Source: Lucinisca nassula
Taxonomy: Eukaryota > Mollusca > Bivalvia > Lucinida > Lucinidae
DNA: 64,000 nt
NCBI GenBank assembly: GCA_963580285.1
Contig: OY757021.1
Location: 98,508,149 to 98,572,148, forward strand
Reading direction: 5' to 3'
Each line of letters opens with the position of its first letter. Position 1 is the stretch's first letter. Position numbers and translations under genes: made by a program. The notes beneath the pieces were generated by a model. It had not been told where the DNA came from and made no database searches. It saw only the letters and a list, made by a program, of their open reading frames with translations. Positions 43,121-54,648 of the stretch are shown here, one piece after another.

Positions 43121-43351
43121 AGTGACATGAAAGCTAAAGTGCAGGATACAGTATTCACAAGAACAAGGATGGGAATGTACCTAAATCTAGATCAATCAAT
43201 GCACTCCTTCATGAGAAAACCAGGCCTGTACTATATGTTTTACTGGAGACTGCTGGGTTTGGGACAGAACAAATTCTAGTATTTGGAAACCACAAATTTC
43301 ACAGCTCCAGAAACAATTTTCTATTTTAGAAAAATATTTATCATATGATGT
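43121..43351. other. spacer sharing a block with 30250-30297
   Basis: GTGACATGAAAGCTAAAGTG and ATACAGTATTCACAAGAACA recur before the D insertion at 30298. It shows an unfilled version of that target word. Confidence 0.5.
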
Positions 43352-43700
43352 CACATCTGAGAGTGTAATAACGCCATGTTATAAATTCCGTAATCCACTA
43401 GTGGATTAAATATGCAAATTAGTTTGATACGCACCGTAACATTACATGTATGACCTTCTAAACAACTTTGCGTTTACTAATGGCAGAACATTGACATTTT
43501 TGTACAAAAAATTTTAATTAACTGCGTTTTAAATGTCATATGATAAACAGAATCTTGCATTCATGCTCATGTATTATTAAATTTATTAAACTCGTTCATG
43601 AAAAGGCATAAAATGCCCGTCAAAGCTTCGCATTCTATCCCTTTTTGTCAACTTGTTTTATAAATTCAATAATACACCAAGGCTCTTGTATTATATTCTA
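43352..43700. repeat. dispersed repeat L, copy 2
   Basis: Co-linear with 18541-18885: AACGCCATGTTATAAATTCC, ACAACTTTGCGTTTACTAAT, TGTTTTATAAATTCAATAA. Confidence 0.6.
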
Positions 43701-43784
43701 TATATTTGTTAGAATCACCTTAGGTTTTAATGGAGAGAGACAAATTGCCTCTTTTCATCCACATAACTCCCCCTTCTCTGTAGC

Positions 43785-44009
43785 TAACAAAATCTGAGCC
43801 ATACCAAATGGAATCTTCCTCTTTATATATAGCAGGAGTCCACTTCAAAATTTGGGGGTGACAAGTTGTGTTTTCTCCAAAATTTATTAAGAGAATGTCT
43901 GAACCTTTTGCAAACAGTGTAGGCCCTAATTAGATGCCGCTTCATCTGATCTGGGCCTGCACTGTTTGCCAATTACCCGTTTTGAGGTTTCCGGTATATA
44001 ACGGGTTAA
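43785..44009. mobile_element. MITE-E
   Basis: ATACCAAATGGAATCTTCC to CCGGTATATAACGGGTTAA. The left TTAA is eroded. Confidence 0.75.
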
Positions 44010-44144
44010 TGAGAACAGGCTCCCTTATACACTTCCAAACAGCAATTATATAAACCTTCAAGTGCCCTTTTTAGCATTACGCAAACACACCTATACAAAA
44101 ACATTGCCACCTTTATCGCCAAAAAAATGAAGATTTTAAGATGA

Positions 44145-45887
44145 ACAAGATGTGTTTGTGAAACACGAACATGTCCCCGGGCATGGTCATTTTTGATTCA
44201 AAGTTGCTCACAGTTCAAGATTTTTTGTTTGTGTGGGAAGCCCTTGACACAAGAAACTTACATGCAGAATATGAAAGCTCTATCTTAAACGGTTCAAAAG
44301 TTATGAACAATAATATTTTTTCTTTAAAGTAGGTCAAGGTCACAGGTCAAAAAAATTTGCATGAATGTAAAGCTATTGTCACAAGGAACCTACATGCCAA
44401 ATATTAAGGCTCTATCTTAAAAGGTTCAAAAGTTATGAACAATTTTATTTTTTCTTTTAAGTAGGTCAAAGGTCAAGGTCCAAACATTTTGCATGTATGA
44501 AAAGCTCTAATCACAGGGAACCTACATGCCAAATATGAAAGCTCTATCCCAAACGGTTCGAAAGTTATGACCAAAAATGTTTATTTTTTTAAGTAGGTCA
44601 AAGGTCGAGGTCACAGGTCAAAATTTTTGCATGAATGTAAAGCGTTTGTCACAAGGAACATACATGCTAAATATGAAGGCTGTATCTCAAACGGTTCAAA
44701 AGTTATGACCAATGTTAACTTTTTCTTTTATGTAGGTCAAAGGTCAAGGTCAAGGTCACAGGTCAAAATTTTTTGTGTTAATGTAAAGCTCTTGTCACAA
44801 GGAACCTACATGCAAAATATGAAGGCTCTATCTCAAACCATTCAAAAGTTATGACCAAAATTTTATTTTTTTATTTTGAGTAGGTCAAAGGTCAAGGTCA
44901 AGGTCGCAGGTCAAAATGTTTGACATGAATGTAAAGCTTTTGTCACAAGGAACATACATGCTAAATATGAAGGCTGTATCTCAAACAGTTCAAAAGTTAT
45001 GACCAATGTTAACTTTTTCTTTTATGTAGGTCAAAGGTCAAGGTCACAGGTCAAAAATTTTTGTGTGAATGTAAAGCTCTTGTCACAAGGAACCTACATG
45101 CAAAATATGAAGGCTCTATCTCAAACGGTTCAAAAGTTATGACTGAAATGTTATTTTTTTATTTTAAGTAGGTCAAAGGTCAAGGTCAAGGTCACAGGTC
45201 AAAATTTTTTGCATGAATGTAAAGCTTTTGTCACAAGGAACATACATGCTAAATACACCTGTGGACACAAAAGCGTTCAAACTTTGATGAGCTTCATGTC
45301 ATTTTGAACTGATGTTTCATTCAATATTTCCTTACATCCTGTCAGTCAGCTGCAAGACAGGAAAACATTCAAAACACAAAATGTTGTATATTCCATTGTA
45401 GACCCTGCACTATCCAATCAGAATACATCTCGAATGTCAATCAGATCTAAAATCGGAAAAAAAGTGCTTGCCACAATAAGACCAATCAATGTATATTGCT
45501 TGAACCAATTTTAGACTACTTTGATGAATTACATTTGCTTGTCAAACTAACTTGATGCGAAGAGATTCATTGAAAGGTACTTCATCGGAGTTTGAACGCT
45601 TTTGTGTCCACAGGTGTATGAAGGCTGTATCTCAAGTGGTTCAAAAGTTATGACCAATGTTATTTTTTTCTTTTAAGTAGGTCAAAGGTCAAGGTCACAG
45701 GTCAAATTTTTTTGCATGAATGTGAAGGTCTTGTAACAAGGAAACTTCAGGCCAAATATGAAAGCTCTATCTCAAACGGTTCACAAAAGTTATGGCCAAC
45801 GTTAAAGTTGTCCACGTACTAACCAACAAACAAACAAACAGACAGGGCAAAAACAATATGTCCCCGCTATCGCTACCGGGGACATAA
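44145..45887 (+). mobile_element. HINE-like element with AGGTCA-rich tandem core
   Basis: 5' ACAAGATGTGTTTGTGAAAC and CATGTCCCCGGGCATGG; 3' ACAAACAGACAGGGCAAAAA then hairpin TCCCCGCTATCGCTACCGGG. The core has about nine diverged units of ~145 bp, each with GTCACAAGGAACCTACATGC, TCAAAAGTTATGACCAA and a GTAGGTCAAAGGTCAAGG run. A TA-flanked MITE is inserted at 45256. Confidence 0.75.
45256..45616. mobile_element. Tc1/mariner-type MITE
   Basis: 361 bp with a perfect 28 bp TIR beginning CACCTGTGGACACAAAAGCG, flanked by TA (45254-45255, 45617-45618). It interrupts the unit word AAATATGAAGGCTG, which rejoins exactly. No transposase. Confidence 0.9.
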
Positions 45888-46251
45888 AAATTGTGATATT
45901 TTTCTTATTTCTGCTCAAAATATAGATTGTGGTACTCGTTAGAACCGCCTCATCGAGGCGATTCTAACGAGTACCCACAATCTATATTTTTGAGCAGAAA
46001 TAAGAAAAATAAGGTTTACCCCTGTAAACCCCCAATTTACTATATAAAAGTGGGGTTCAAGGGGGTCAAAATTATATAGGTGTGTTTTCGTGATGGATGT
46101 CAAATTCCCCATTTTCTGCAGCTGTCTTGGCGTGATATAGGTTTTATGGCCCTTGCAAGGACATTTAAGGTCGTCTGAATATAGAAATTTCCCAGTGGCT
46201 GTCTATATTTTGTGTGTAAGAGCACTTTCAACAAAACCTGAAGTCTTATGG

Positions 46252-46640
46252 GTAAGGCTGACTTGATCAATCGTAAAATCGATAGATAAATCCCACAAAA
46301 ATGATTATCATTTCTGATTTGCTTTTAATCGATTACTTGATAGGTACAATTTACTACCCAAAGTTATGCCTAAAATAGCTGGATGAGTGGCAAACAGTGC
46401 CGACCCTGATGAGACGCCGCATTCTGTGGCGTCTCATCTGAGTCTACACTGTTTGCTCAGGATTGTCTGTTCAAATCTACATATGGTAAAGAGCAACATA
46501 TGGTAAGAGTCATGCTCAGACAGAAAGCCAGATAGGTAAAAAATTATGACAAAAACCTCAGCGATTACTAATCGATTATCGACCGCAATGACATGACTTG
46601 ATAATCAATTATTTTTCAGCTCTGATTAGCCAGCTTTACT
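46252..46640. mobile_element. family J element, copy 1
   Basis: Ends TAAGGCTGACTTGATCAA / TGATTAGCCAGCTTTA. Contains several ATCGATT words and an I-type core (GATGAGACGCCGCATTCTGT) in the middle. Confidence 0.7.
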
Positions 46641-46860
46641 TATCGGAGTCACTGCTGTTTGCTTTTGTGACCTTCTTCAGCCAGAGTAGGCTTATCATCA
46701 TGCACATTTGAACCAACCCCATGTTTGAACCAACTCACATGTTTGAACCAACTCACATACAGTTGAAATTCAATGGCCAAAAAACTTTTGGGACTTTAAT
46801 TTCTTCTAGATAGTTAATGGAGGTTGATGAAAGCACCATGGCCAAGCAAGCAGGCATAAT

Positions 46861-46932
46861 GGGGATACCTAAGTATTGGGACAGATAGGCCTAAGCAAAC
46901 AGTGCATACCCAGATCAGACTGCTCCTGAAGG
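46861..46932. mobile_element. MITE-B fragment
   Basis: GATACCTAAGTATTGGGACA to CAGACTGCTCCTGAAGG, then cut. Confidence 0.6.
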
Positions 46933-46974
46933 CGGCAACTCTCACAAAAACACTTTTGTCTACAACTCTTACAG

Positions 46975-47222
46975 AAACACTTTTATCTCTAATATACTGG
47001 TTAACTGCTTAGAGGATCTAAGCCTGCCCAGGCAAAGTGGTGTGAGCCAGACCATCCTTGCTTATAACCCCTTTTGGTTTCATTGGGCGTCAGGGATTGA
47101 GATGTCATTTCATCTCAATGTCGGGTAAAAGCCCCACAAAATTGGAAGCAACATCTCCAAAATGACCTATACAGTGTTGATGGGGACGTTAAACCTCAAA
47201 TCAAACAAACAAAAACAAAAGA
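46975..47222 (+). mobile_element. D retroposon, 5'-truncated
   Basis: Starts inside the body (CTGGTTAACTGCTTAGAGG) and keeps the 3' end GTTAAACCTCAAATCAAACA. Confidence 0.75.
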
Positions 47223-47240
47223 ATATTGACAAGATATCTC

Positions 47241-47442
47241 TTAACCCATTCAGTACCAAAAACCCCTCAAGGGGTACCTTGGCAAACAGTGCAGGCCCAG
47301 ATCAGGGCCTACACTGTTTGCAAAAAGTTCAGCCACTTTCCTGATAAATTTTGAAGCAACCACAACCTGTCACCCCTAAATTTTGGAACGGACTCCTGCT
47401 ATATATAGAGAGGAAGGTTCCATCTGGTACAAAAAGGGTTAA
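47241..47442. mobile_element. MITE-E, reverse orientation
   Basis: TTAACCCATTCAGTACC to GGTACAAAAAGGGTTAA. The core palindrome is reduced to CAGATCAGGGCC. Confidence 0.85.
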
Positions 47443-47580
47443 ATGCCTCCTGAAGTCACACTATGAGTAACCCTCAGTATCTTGAACTACTCCTTGCTTG
47501 AACAAATATTTATGGTCTCAAGGGGGTTTGAACCATTAAAGTTTGACTGTATACAGACTGTATACATCGAAATTCCTCTA

Positions 47581-47692
47581 TTAAGACCACCTTAAATTAA
47601 GACTAATTCTGCATTTGAAAGCTTATTTGGAAGAATGCAGTTATTCTTTCTCCGTGGGACCACCTTTTGAACAGTCCCAAAGGTGGTCTTAA
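47581..47692. mobile_element. MITE-P, internally deleted
   Basis: TTAAGACCACCTTAAATTAA to CCCAAAGGTGGTCTTAA. Only one hairpin arm is left. Its right TTAA starts the next MITE-A. Confidence 0.7.
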
Positions 47693-47901
47693 CCCTTGTC
47701 CTGCTGAGCCTGGATATGCCTTATTTTCCAAACAATGAAGATCCAGATCAGATGGCTTCGTCAGAAGCCATCTGATCAGGATCTACATTGTTTGCCATTC
47801 AGATTGGTAATTTTTTGCAATAATTTGCATCAAGTGATCTGATTGGTTGATTATCAGTAGTGGGTGTGGCATATTTGAATATTCAGCAGGACTAGGGTTA
47901 A
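47689..47901. mobile_element. MITE-A
   Basis: TTAACCCTTGTCCTGCTGAG to TTCAGCAGGACTAGGGTTAA. Perfect hairpin core. Confidence 0.9.
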
Positions 47902-48072
47902 TTTTACTGTATATGAAGCCCTGGTTTTCTCATGTTGTACCTCAAAAATGCACAATATCCAGCAACAGCACTGTATCAGAGTTTATGTAAAAGCCAACTT
48001 GCTCAAGCCTTATAATGAAAGTGGATTCTCCCATAGTAAAATCTGAGCCCAAGGTTGAAAACATATTTAAAG

Positions 48073-48459
48073 CTAAGGCTGACAGGATTAATCGTATATA
48101 TCGATCGATAAGTTCCACAAAAATGATTATCATTTCTGATTTGCTTTCAATTGATTACTTGATAGGTACAATTTACTTCCAAAAGTAATGCCTAAAATAG
48201 CTGGATGAGTGGCAAACAGTACAGACCCTGATGAGACGCCGCATTATGCGGGTCTCATCTGGGTCTACACTGTTTGCTCAGGCCTGTCTGTTCAAATATA
48301 CATATGGCAAAGTGCAACATATGGTAAGAGTCATGCTCAGACAGAAAGCCAGACAGGTAAAATTATGACAAAAACCTTAGCGATTACTAATCGATTATCG
48401 ATCGCAATGACAGGGCTGATAATCGATTAACTTTTCAGCTCCGATTAGCCAGCCTTAAT
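48073..48459. mobile_element. family J element, copy 2
   Basis: Co-linear with 46252-46640 throughout, including the central I-type core at the same position. Ends TAAGGCTGACAGGATTAATC / CCGATTAGCCAGCCTTAA. Confidence 0.75.
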
Positions 48460-48684
48460 TTAAAGCTCAACACAACTCAGCACGAAATTTAAAAAGCTAG
48501 TAAATTTTAAAATAACGACAATTCTTTTATGTTCAGATCAGCTGTACATTTGTCCTGCTCATAAATATAGTTGTTGGCATTTTAATATTAATGAGCAGCT
48601 CAAATTCCCTGCTCAACTGTGATGAGCATGTAAACATGTTTGATAACCTCAGGCGTTACCATGTCCTTCACTATTATTTGAGGC

Positions 48685-48907
48685 TTCCCGTTAAGATCCT
48701 AAGTGTTGGGTCAGATAGGCCTAAGCAAACAGTACAGAACCAGTTCAGACTGCTCCTGAAAGTACAGTCTGATCAGGGTCTACACAGTTTGCCATTCCAG
48801 ATGCACGTTTTGGGCTCCTTGCTGGATCGGGAAACAAATTTGGTAAAATTTTAAGAGAATTACAGCAAGTCCTCAAGGTGTCCTAATTTTTAGGATTTTT
48901 ACAGTAC
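48685..48907. mobile_element. MITE-B
   Basis: CGTTAAGATCCTAAGTGTTG to TTTTTAGGATTTTTACAGTA. Hairpin CAGACTGCTCCTGAAAGTAC. Confidence 0.8.
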
Positions 48908-49112
48908 CAGACTTGGTCTCATTTGAATCTTTAGTGTTTAAATTTTATTTTTATGGTATGACATTGTTTTGTCTGGTTCGAAGTTTTTAAAAAATGTTAA
49001 ACCAATAGAGTATACCTGGAATTGTAAAGATTTTCATCTATACATTTTGAATTAGCTATCACACAATTTTCAGTGAACACTAATGTCTTTGGATCTCCAC
49101 AATATTATTATA

Positions 49113-49860
49113 AGACTAGAAATGCATCAATACAACATGGATGCCCCAGCCTGAAAATATGTTGATGTTAGTATTTAACCTTTGACCGCTAAGTATGACC
49201 TTGACCTTACAGGTATGGACCAGGGTCTTGCGTGCAACAAATTCTCATGATGGTTGACATTTCTGCCAAGTAATTTCAAAATCCATCCAGGAACAATAAA
49301 GGTATTGAGCAGACACAAAAAAAAGACACATTTCTTTACTTTTGATTTCTATTAAGTATGACCTTGACCTTGGAGGTACCAACCTCGGCCTTGCACATGA
49401 CACATTGACTCATGATGGTTAACATTTCTACCAAGCAATTTCCAAATCCATTCACAAGAACCGGACACAAGAAAAAGACATTTTTTCTTTACCTTTGACC
49501 TGTAAGTACCACCTTGACCTTGGAGGTACAGACCTAGGTTTTGTGTGGGATACATCATCTCATGAGGTTTGACATTTCTGCCAAGTAACTTCAAGAGCCA
49601 TCCAGAAATGATAGTTATTGACTGTGTTTAAATTTCAGAGCTTTTTTTTACCTTTGACCTCTAAGTACGACCTTGACCTTGGAGGTACGGACCTGGCTTT
49701 TGCGTGGGACACATCATCTCATGATGTTTAATACATGTATTTCTGCCAAGTAATTTCAAAATCCATCCAGAAAAAAGGAAGTTATTGACCCTGTTTAAGT
49801 TTCGGACAAATGGACAGGGGCAACACTTAATACCCTTCCACTATTCTTCGAATTGGGTGG
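49113..49860 (+). mobile_element. HINE-like element with ~155 bp tandem units
   Basis: Starts GACTAGAAATGCATCAATAC. Four units with AAGTATGACCTTGACCTTGG and CATTTCTGCCAAGTAATTTC. 3' flank CTTCCACTATTCTTCGAATT. Confidence 0.6.
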
Positions 49861-50165
49861 AGATGCATAAAAAATAGAAGTAGAGGCAATGATCAGTAAT
49901 CGATACAATTAACCCACAGCTCCCATCAGAGACACCAATGCTATGCTATGTATGTATAAATGTTATGTATGAATTTGACCGATCATCATCTACCAGCTTT
50001 GTGCACATCTGACTGGTGATCAGGAGGTCAAAGGTTCAATACCTGTCATGTCAGCTGCATTCTTTCATGAAGACTGATTATGAAATCTTTTTTTACCACC
50101 ATTCTTTTCCTTCCATCGACTTAAGGGCAGTTGTAAGTTTCTGGTGAGCTGTACTCGCATTACTT
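49861..50165. other. unassigned spacer
   Basis: Contains TGGTGATCAGGAGGTCAAAG followed by GTTCAATACC, which faintly resembles a tRNA B box. No other tRNA feature was found. Confidence 0.3.
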
Positions 50166-50335
50166 ACTGTAATGATCCTAAGTAATAGGACAGATAGGCC
50201 CATGAAGGAGCAGTCTGATCAGGGTCTTCCGTCTGCACCTTTTGGACTCCTAGCTGGATCGTGAAACAAACTGACAAAAATTTAGGAGGATTACAGCAAG
50301 TCCTTAAGGTGATGGAATTTTTAGCATTTTTACTG
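50166..50335. mobile_element. MITE-B, one hairpin arm deleted
   Basis: TACTGTAATGATCCTAAGTA to TTTTTAGCATTTTTACTG. The 5' half of the core is missing. Confidence 0.7.
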
Positions 50336-50446
50336 TTTGTATAAACCTGCCCAGGAATAATGTGGCTAGGTAAACTGACTGGCTCAAGATAACCTAAATA
50401 TTGATGACTGGTCCATAAAACTCGAAACAAATCAAACCAAACATGA

Positions 50447-51312
50447 ACTAGAAATGTGTCAATACAACACAAATGCCCCCGCCCAAGGATATATCTCCCC
50501 CATCACCTTAAGGTCATGCGCCAGGGGCGGGTAATGGCTGAATGAAACTTCTGACATGTATCTATCATCATTCCAAATATGCAGCAAATCCATCACATGG
50601 TTCAGAAATATGAGCTCTCAAAAATATAATAAAAAATGTCTATGTCTGTGACCTTGACCTTCAGTTAAGGGGTGGGGGGTATGGCTCAATGAAATTTGGA
50701 CATGCAACTATTGTCATACCAAATATGAAGCAAATCCATTATAGAGTTTGGAAAATATAAGCTATTAGCATACTTAATTTTGAAAATTTCTATGTCTGCG
50801 ACCTTGCCCTTGAAGTCATAGGCATGGGTGGGGGAATTACTGAATAAATCGTTGGACCTGCATCTATTATTAAACCAAATGAGAACCAAATGAATCATAA
50901 AAGTTAAAGTTCAATGTGGTACAAATACCTTAACCTGAGTTTTAAACATTAAAAATTTCTAAGTCTGTGACCTTGACCTTGAGACCATGGGTAGGTGTGG
51001 GGGTATTGCTGGATAAAACTGGACCCATATCTATCATCATACTAAATATAAACCACATTCATTGCATGGTTTGAAAAATATGAGCTCAAGTTCTACCTGA
51101 ACAAAAACCTTAACCTGAGTCTTAAACATTAAAAATTTCTAAGTCCGTGACCTTGACCTTGAGACCATGGGTAGGTGTGGGGGTATTGCTGGATAAAACT
51201 TTGGACACATATCTATCATCATACTAAATATAAACCACATCCATTGCATGGTTTGAAAAATATGAGCTCAAGTTCTACCCTGACCAAAAACCTTAACCTT
51301 AGTCTAACAGGA
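50447..51312 (+). mobile_element. HINE-like element, 3' end lost
   Basis: Starts GAACTAGAAATGTGTCAATA, like 49113. About five units with GTCTGTGACCTTGACCTTGA and CTATCATCATACTAAATAT. No terminal hairpin recognised at the right. Confidence 0.55.
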
Positions 51313-51348
51313 TTACGTACGTACTGTGATATGCTTTCTTGATATGTG

Positions 51349-51650
51349 ATACCTTAAAAATCCTACAAGTTCAGACACGATAATTTGCTGTAATTCTTAA
51401 CATATTTGTTTCACCACCCAGCGAGGAGTCCAAAAGGTGCAAACAGAATTTGCAAGCAGTATTGTCTGCTCCAGTCTGATCTGGGTCTGCACTGTTTTCT
51501 TAGGCCTATCTGTCCCAATACTTAGGATCATTATGGTATTCATTTCTAAAGAGTCACCATGCTGAACCCGGGTATATACAGTGTAGATCCTGATCAGACT
51601 GCACCTTCAGGAGCACCTGTCTGTCCCTATACTTAGGATCAGTATGGTAC
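51349..51650 (-). mobile_element. MITE-B and a partial second copy
   Basis: The first (51349-51538) runs TACCTTAAAAATCCTACAAG to TTAGGATCATTATGGTA. The second (51539-51650) has GTGTAGATCCTGATCAGACT and ends TTAGGATCAGTATGGTA. Confidence 0.65.
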
Positions 51651-51663
51651 ACATTTACCTGAA

Positions 51664-51947
51664 GGGCTTGAAGAAATATATGGGCTGCATGATGCTTCCA
51701 CGCAGAGCTGAATCCAGTCCGCACACTGGTACTGGTATCCGCTTAGAGGATCTAAGCCTGTCCAGGAACCGCGGTGCGAGGCGGAACGTTCATGCTAATA
51801 AACCCTATTGGTTTCATTTGGCGACAGGGCTTGAGCTGTCATTTCATCTCAGTGCTGGGTAAAAGTCCCACAAAATTGGAAGCAACGTCTCCAAAATGAC
51901 CTTTACAGTGTTGACGGGGACGTTAAACCTCAAATCAAACAAACAAA
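51664..51947 (+). mobile_element. D retroposon with 13 bp target duplication
   Basis: Flanked by ACATTTACCTGAA (51651-51663, 51948-51960). 3' end CCTCAAATCAAACAAACAAA. Slightly shortened at the 5' side. Confidence 0.9.
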
Positions 51948-52184
51948 ACATTTACCTGAAACAAGTAATCAAGTAAAATGTGTAATGAACACACCACTCA
52001 TATGCAAATTGCAGCTTACTTGGAAAGTCATTTTGTGTCATCTCCAAAGGAAAAGGGTGTTGGTGGGGGAAAGAGAAAAAATAGTAAACCAAGTTAATGA
52101 TAGGGAAGGGAAGAATGCAAAAATCTTTAACCCTTACCCAAAGAACATAGTTCAATATAAGTAGGAGGAACCAGATTAATTATG

Positions 52185-52322
52185 GGTAATTTTCCTTATT
52201 TCCTGTTAGAAGGGCATGTTATGCATACATTAGAATTGCCTCAACGAGGTGATTCTAACAAGTACCCACAATATATGTTTTTATGCAGAAAAAAGAAAAG
52301 CTATCCCAAAATTATCCACATA
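52185..52322. mobile_element. MITE-Q relative
   Basis: GGTAATTTTCCTTATTTCCT, hairpin GAATTGCCTCAACGAGGTGA, then GCAGAAAAAAGAAAAGCT. Confidence 0.5.
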
Positions 52323-53620
52323 AGGCCTAAAAAAAAGCTGTGTTTCCGTTAACCCAGCCGACCCTGCTTCAGATCCCCACTCTACTATTTTTATCAGTAA
52401 AAGAACAAAAAAAAAATAAAAACACCGACCCTACCATTATCAATTTCTGACCCTACCCAGTGACGTCTTTGCATTTTCCCATAGTTATTTCGCATTTTAA
52501 GTACACTTTTGTAGTTTTTGGTATTTAGTACCTTCCAAATTACAGAGCTGACTTTTTTGAGCATCTATGTCTCATACCTGCCAACTTTCACCCATTAGGA
52601 GTGAGTTTCACGATTTTTCCATGCATTTTGACCTCACGATCGTGTTGCCAAAATAAGGCAAAAATCAAGATTTTTCCACCTCCTCACACTTGGTATTTTT
52701 ATCAGCCATATTGTTTGTGGATAGTCATTTGGAATATCTTGGATTTCTTCACTATCTATTTTGGAGATGGAAACACCCTGAGTATATTTTTAGCTGTATT
52801 GACTATTTTTAACCCAATGATAGATTACCCAGTACCCACAAACAAATGCAAGTTGCCAACAGTTTTCTATCTGTATGAGCATGAACAGGGATGCCGTTTG
52901 CTGATTTTTTCATGTAAGTATGTTTGAACAATTATTTAATCTCTCCCAGATGTAATGACAGTAAATATTTACCTATGAATGAGCAATGTCCCGTATTTTC
53001 GTGACTACGAAAATCATAGTTTTTATCTCTCAAACTAAGAATTGTATTGTTATTTGGTAATGAGTGTTCTAACACTTCAGAAACAATTGTTTTGCAAAAT
53101 AAAGGCTGTTATAGTCAGACATTAAGCACTCCTTGCAATTGCATGAAAACTGTTTCTGAGAAAAAGAACCTAATTTCAGACAGATCATATATTCAGACAA
53201 ATACTGTTAATTATTGAAGCTTAAGTATTATACTAGTGATTTATTGGATAATACATAAAATGTAAACATGCAATTTTTCTGATTGCACTAGTGGACTGGA
53301 GTGTGTCTACAAGTTTGAAAAAAATCTCCCCCATAGAAATTTTGGGGATAATATTCACGCGCTTTATTCCATCAAAAAATGCCGTGACACGCAGAATCTC
53401 CCCCATGAAAAATTTGAAAAGTTGGCAGGTAAGATGTTTCAACATAACAATTTTATTAACAAAAACATGTACAAACATAAAAACACATAAAAATACAAGT
53501 CCGACCCGTTTTTTTTTTTTTTTTTTTCAGGATGAAAAAAAAAAAAAAAAAAAGTTTCTCCTACCTACCGACCAAATATTTTTCAGCATGTTAGTAGAAA
53601 CACAGATATTTTTTATGCCT
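52323..53620. mobile_element. imperfect inverted-repeat element with nested insertion
   Basis: Ends AGGCCTAAAAAAAAGCTGTG / CACAGATATTTTTTATGCCT. Near both ends lie GACCCTAC / CCTACCTACCGACC words. A T-run and A-run at 53511-53554 face each other across TCAGGATG. The 52574-53432 segment appears to be a second element. Confidence 0.45.
52574..53432. mobile_element. inner element with ATACCTGCCAACTTT ends
   Basis: The inverted ends TACCTGCCAACTTT / AAAGTTGGCAGGTA are 14 bp and 859 bp apart outside to outside. Related words recur just inside (ATTAGGAGTGAGTTTCACGA; ATCTCCCCCATGAAAAAT). The interior frames lack recognisable domains. Confidence 0.5.
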
Positions 53621-53883
53621 AACACCTTTATATCCGTAGCTCTGAAAGCATTTAGTAAGGTCAAATAAGCAAGAAGTTCTTTTGTCGTTGACTGAAAGCA
53701 ATTAATTCAAATAGTTCATTTGCAAATTAAGTCCCTCTGATACAGTGCTGGCAAAATAACAAATTTACAAATTAAAAACTCACATTCTCATCCGATACCT
53801 TGTGAAAATAAAATATTTTTCAAAATGTTGCTATCGATATGAATGCAGCTTCATAAATGAGTTGAGACAGAAGCAAACATCTC

Positions 53884-54164
53884 CATCACGAAAACAAGCC
53901 TATATAATTTTGACCCCCTTTAACCCCACTTTTATATTGTAAAACTGGGGTTTACCGGGGTATACGTTATTTTTCCTTTTTTTCTGCTCTACAATATAGA
54001 GAGTGGGTATTCGTTAAAACCGCCTCGATGAGGCCATTCTAACAAGTACCCACAATCTATATTTTGAGCAGAAATAAGAAAAGTAGCTTAAATTTTCATC
54101 CTAAAATTATATGCTTTTTTTTTTTTCGGCGTTTTTACACTGTATATAGCATGTTTTCGTAATG
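53884..54164. mobile_element. MITE-C
   Basis: CATCACGAAAACAAGCC to GCATGTTTTCGTAATG. Hairpin CCGCCTCGATGAGGCCATTC. Confidence 0.8.
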
Positions 54165-54340
54165 TCTGTTTTTGTCTGTGCACACAACAGCTGTGTAGTC
54201 TGATCTCATTCTTTGCTGTATGGTTTCCAGTTGCATGCAGACAAGGGAGGCTGCATTCTGAGTGAGTGGATATCCAGACTTATCAGAGGCCCATTAGCCT
54301 ATGACCTCTAGATTTTAAATGTTGAGCCAGTGGCATTACC

Positions 54341-54531
54341 TACCATAATGATCCTAAGTATTGGGACAGATAGGTCTAAGCAAACAGTGCAGACCCAGAT
54401 CAGACTGCTCCTGCAAGAGCAGTCTGATTAGAATCTATACTGTTTGCCATTCAGTCTGCACTTTTGGACATCTTGCTGGAACATGAAACAAATTTGTCAA
54501 GGTGTCTGAGTTTTTAGAATTTTTACAGTAA
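54341..54531. mobile_element. MITE-B
   Basis: TACCATAATGATCCTAAGTA to TTTTAGAATTTTTACAGTA. Hairpin CAGACTGCTCCTGCAAGAGC. Confidence 0.8.
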
Positions 54532-54648
54532 CCACACTTTTCTTGGACTTGCTAACCAGAAAGGTGCACATTCTTTTACCAGAAACTGTCAAACTGCCCT
54601 TTTTCGAATCAGCAGAAGGGGGAAATTACTACATGATCAAGACCACTG

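Larger units (their letters stand above)
44075..46094. mobile_element. MITE-C split by a HINE-like element
   Basis: Left 44075-44144 (CATTACGCAAACACACCTAT). Right from 45888 (AATTGTGATATTTTTCTTAT) to GGTGTGTTTTCGTGATG. Rejoined it matches 27272-27551. Confidence 0.85.

Noticed and set aside
46395..46440. CTGATGAGACG words as further hammerhead cores (also 48226)
   Set aside because: They are the I-type MITE core; no GAAA box or cleavage triplet follows at the right distance.
53233..53668. Frames of 81 and 125 codons on opposite strands
   Set aside because: Low-complexity, spanning the T/A homopolymers and element ends; no domain seen.
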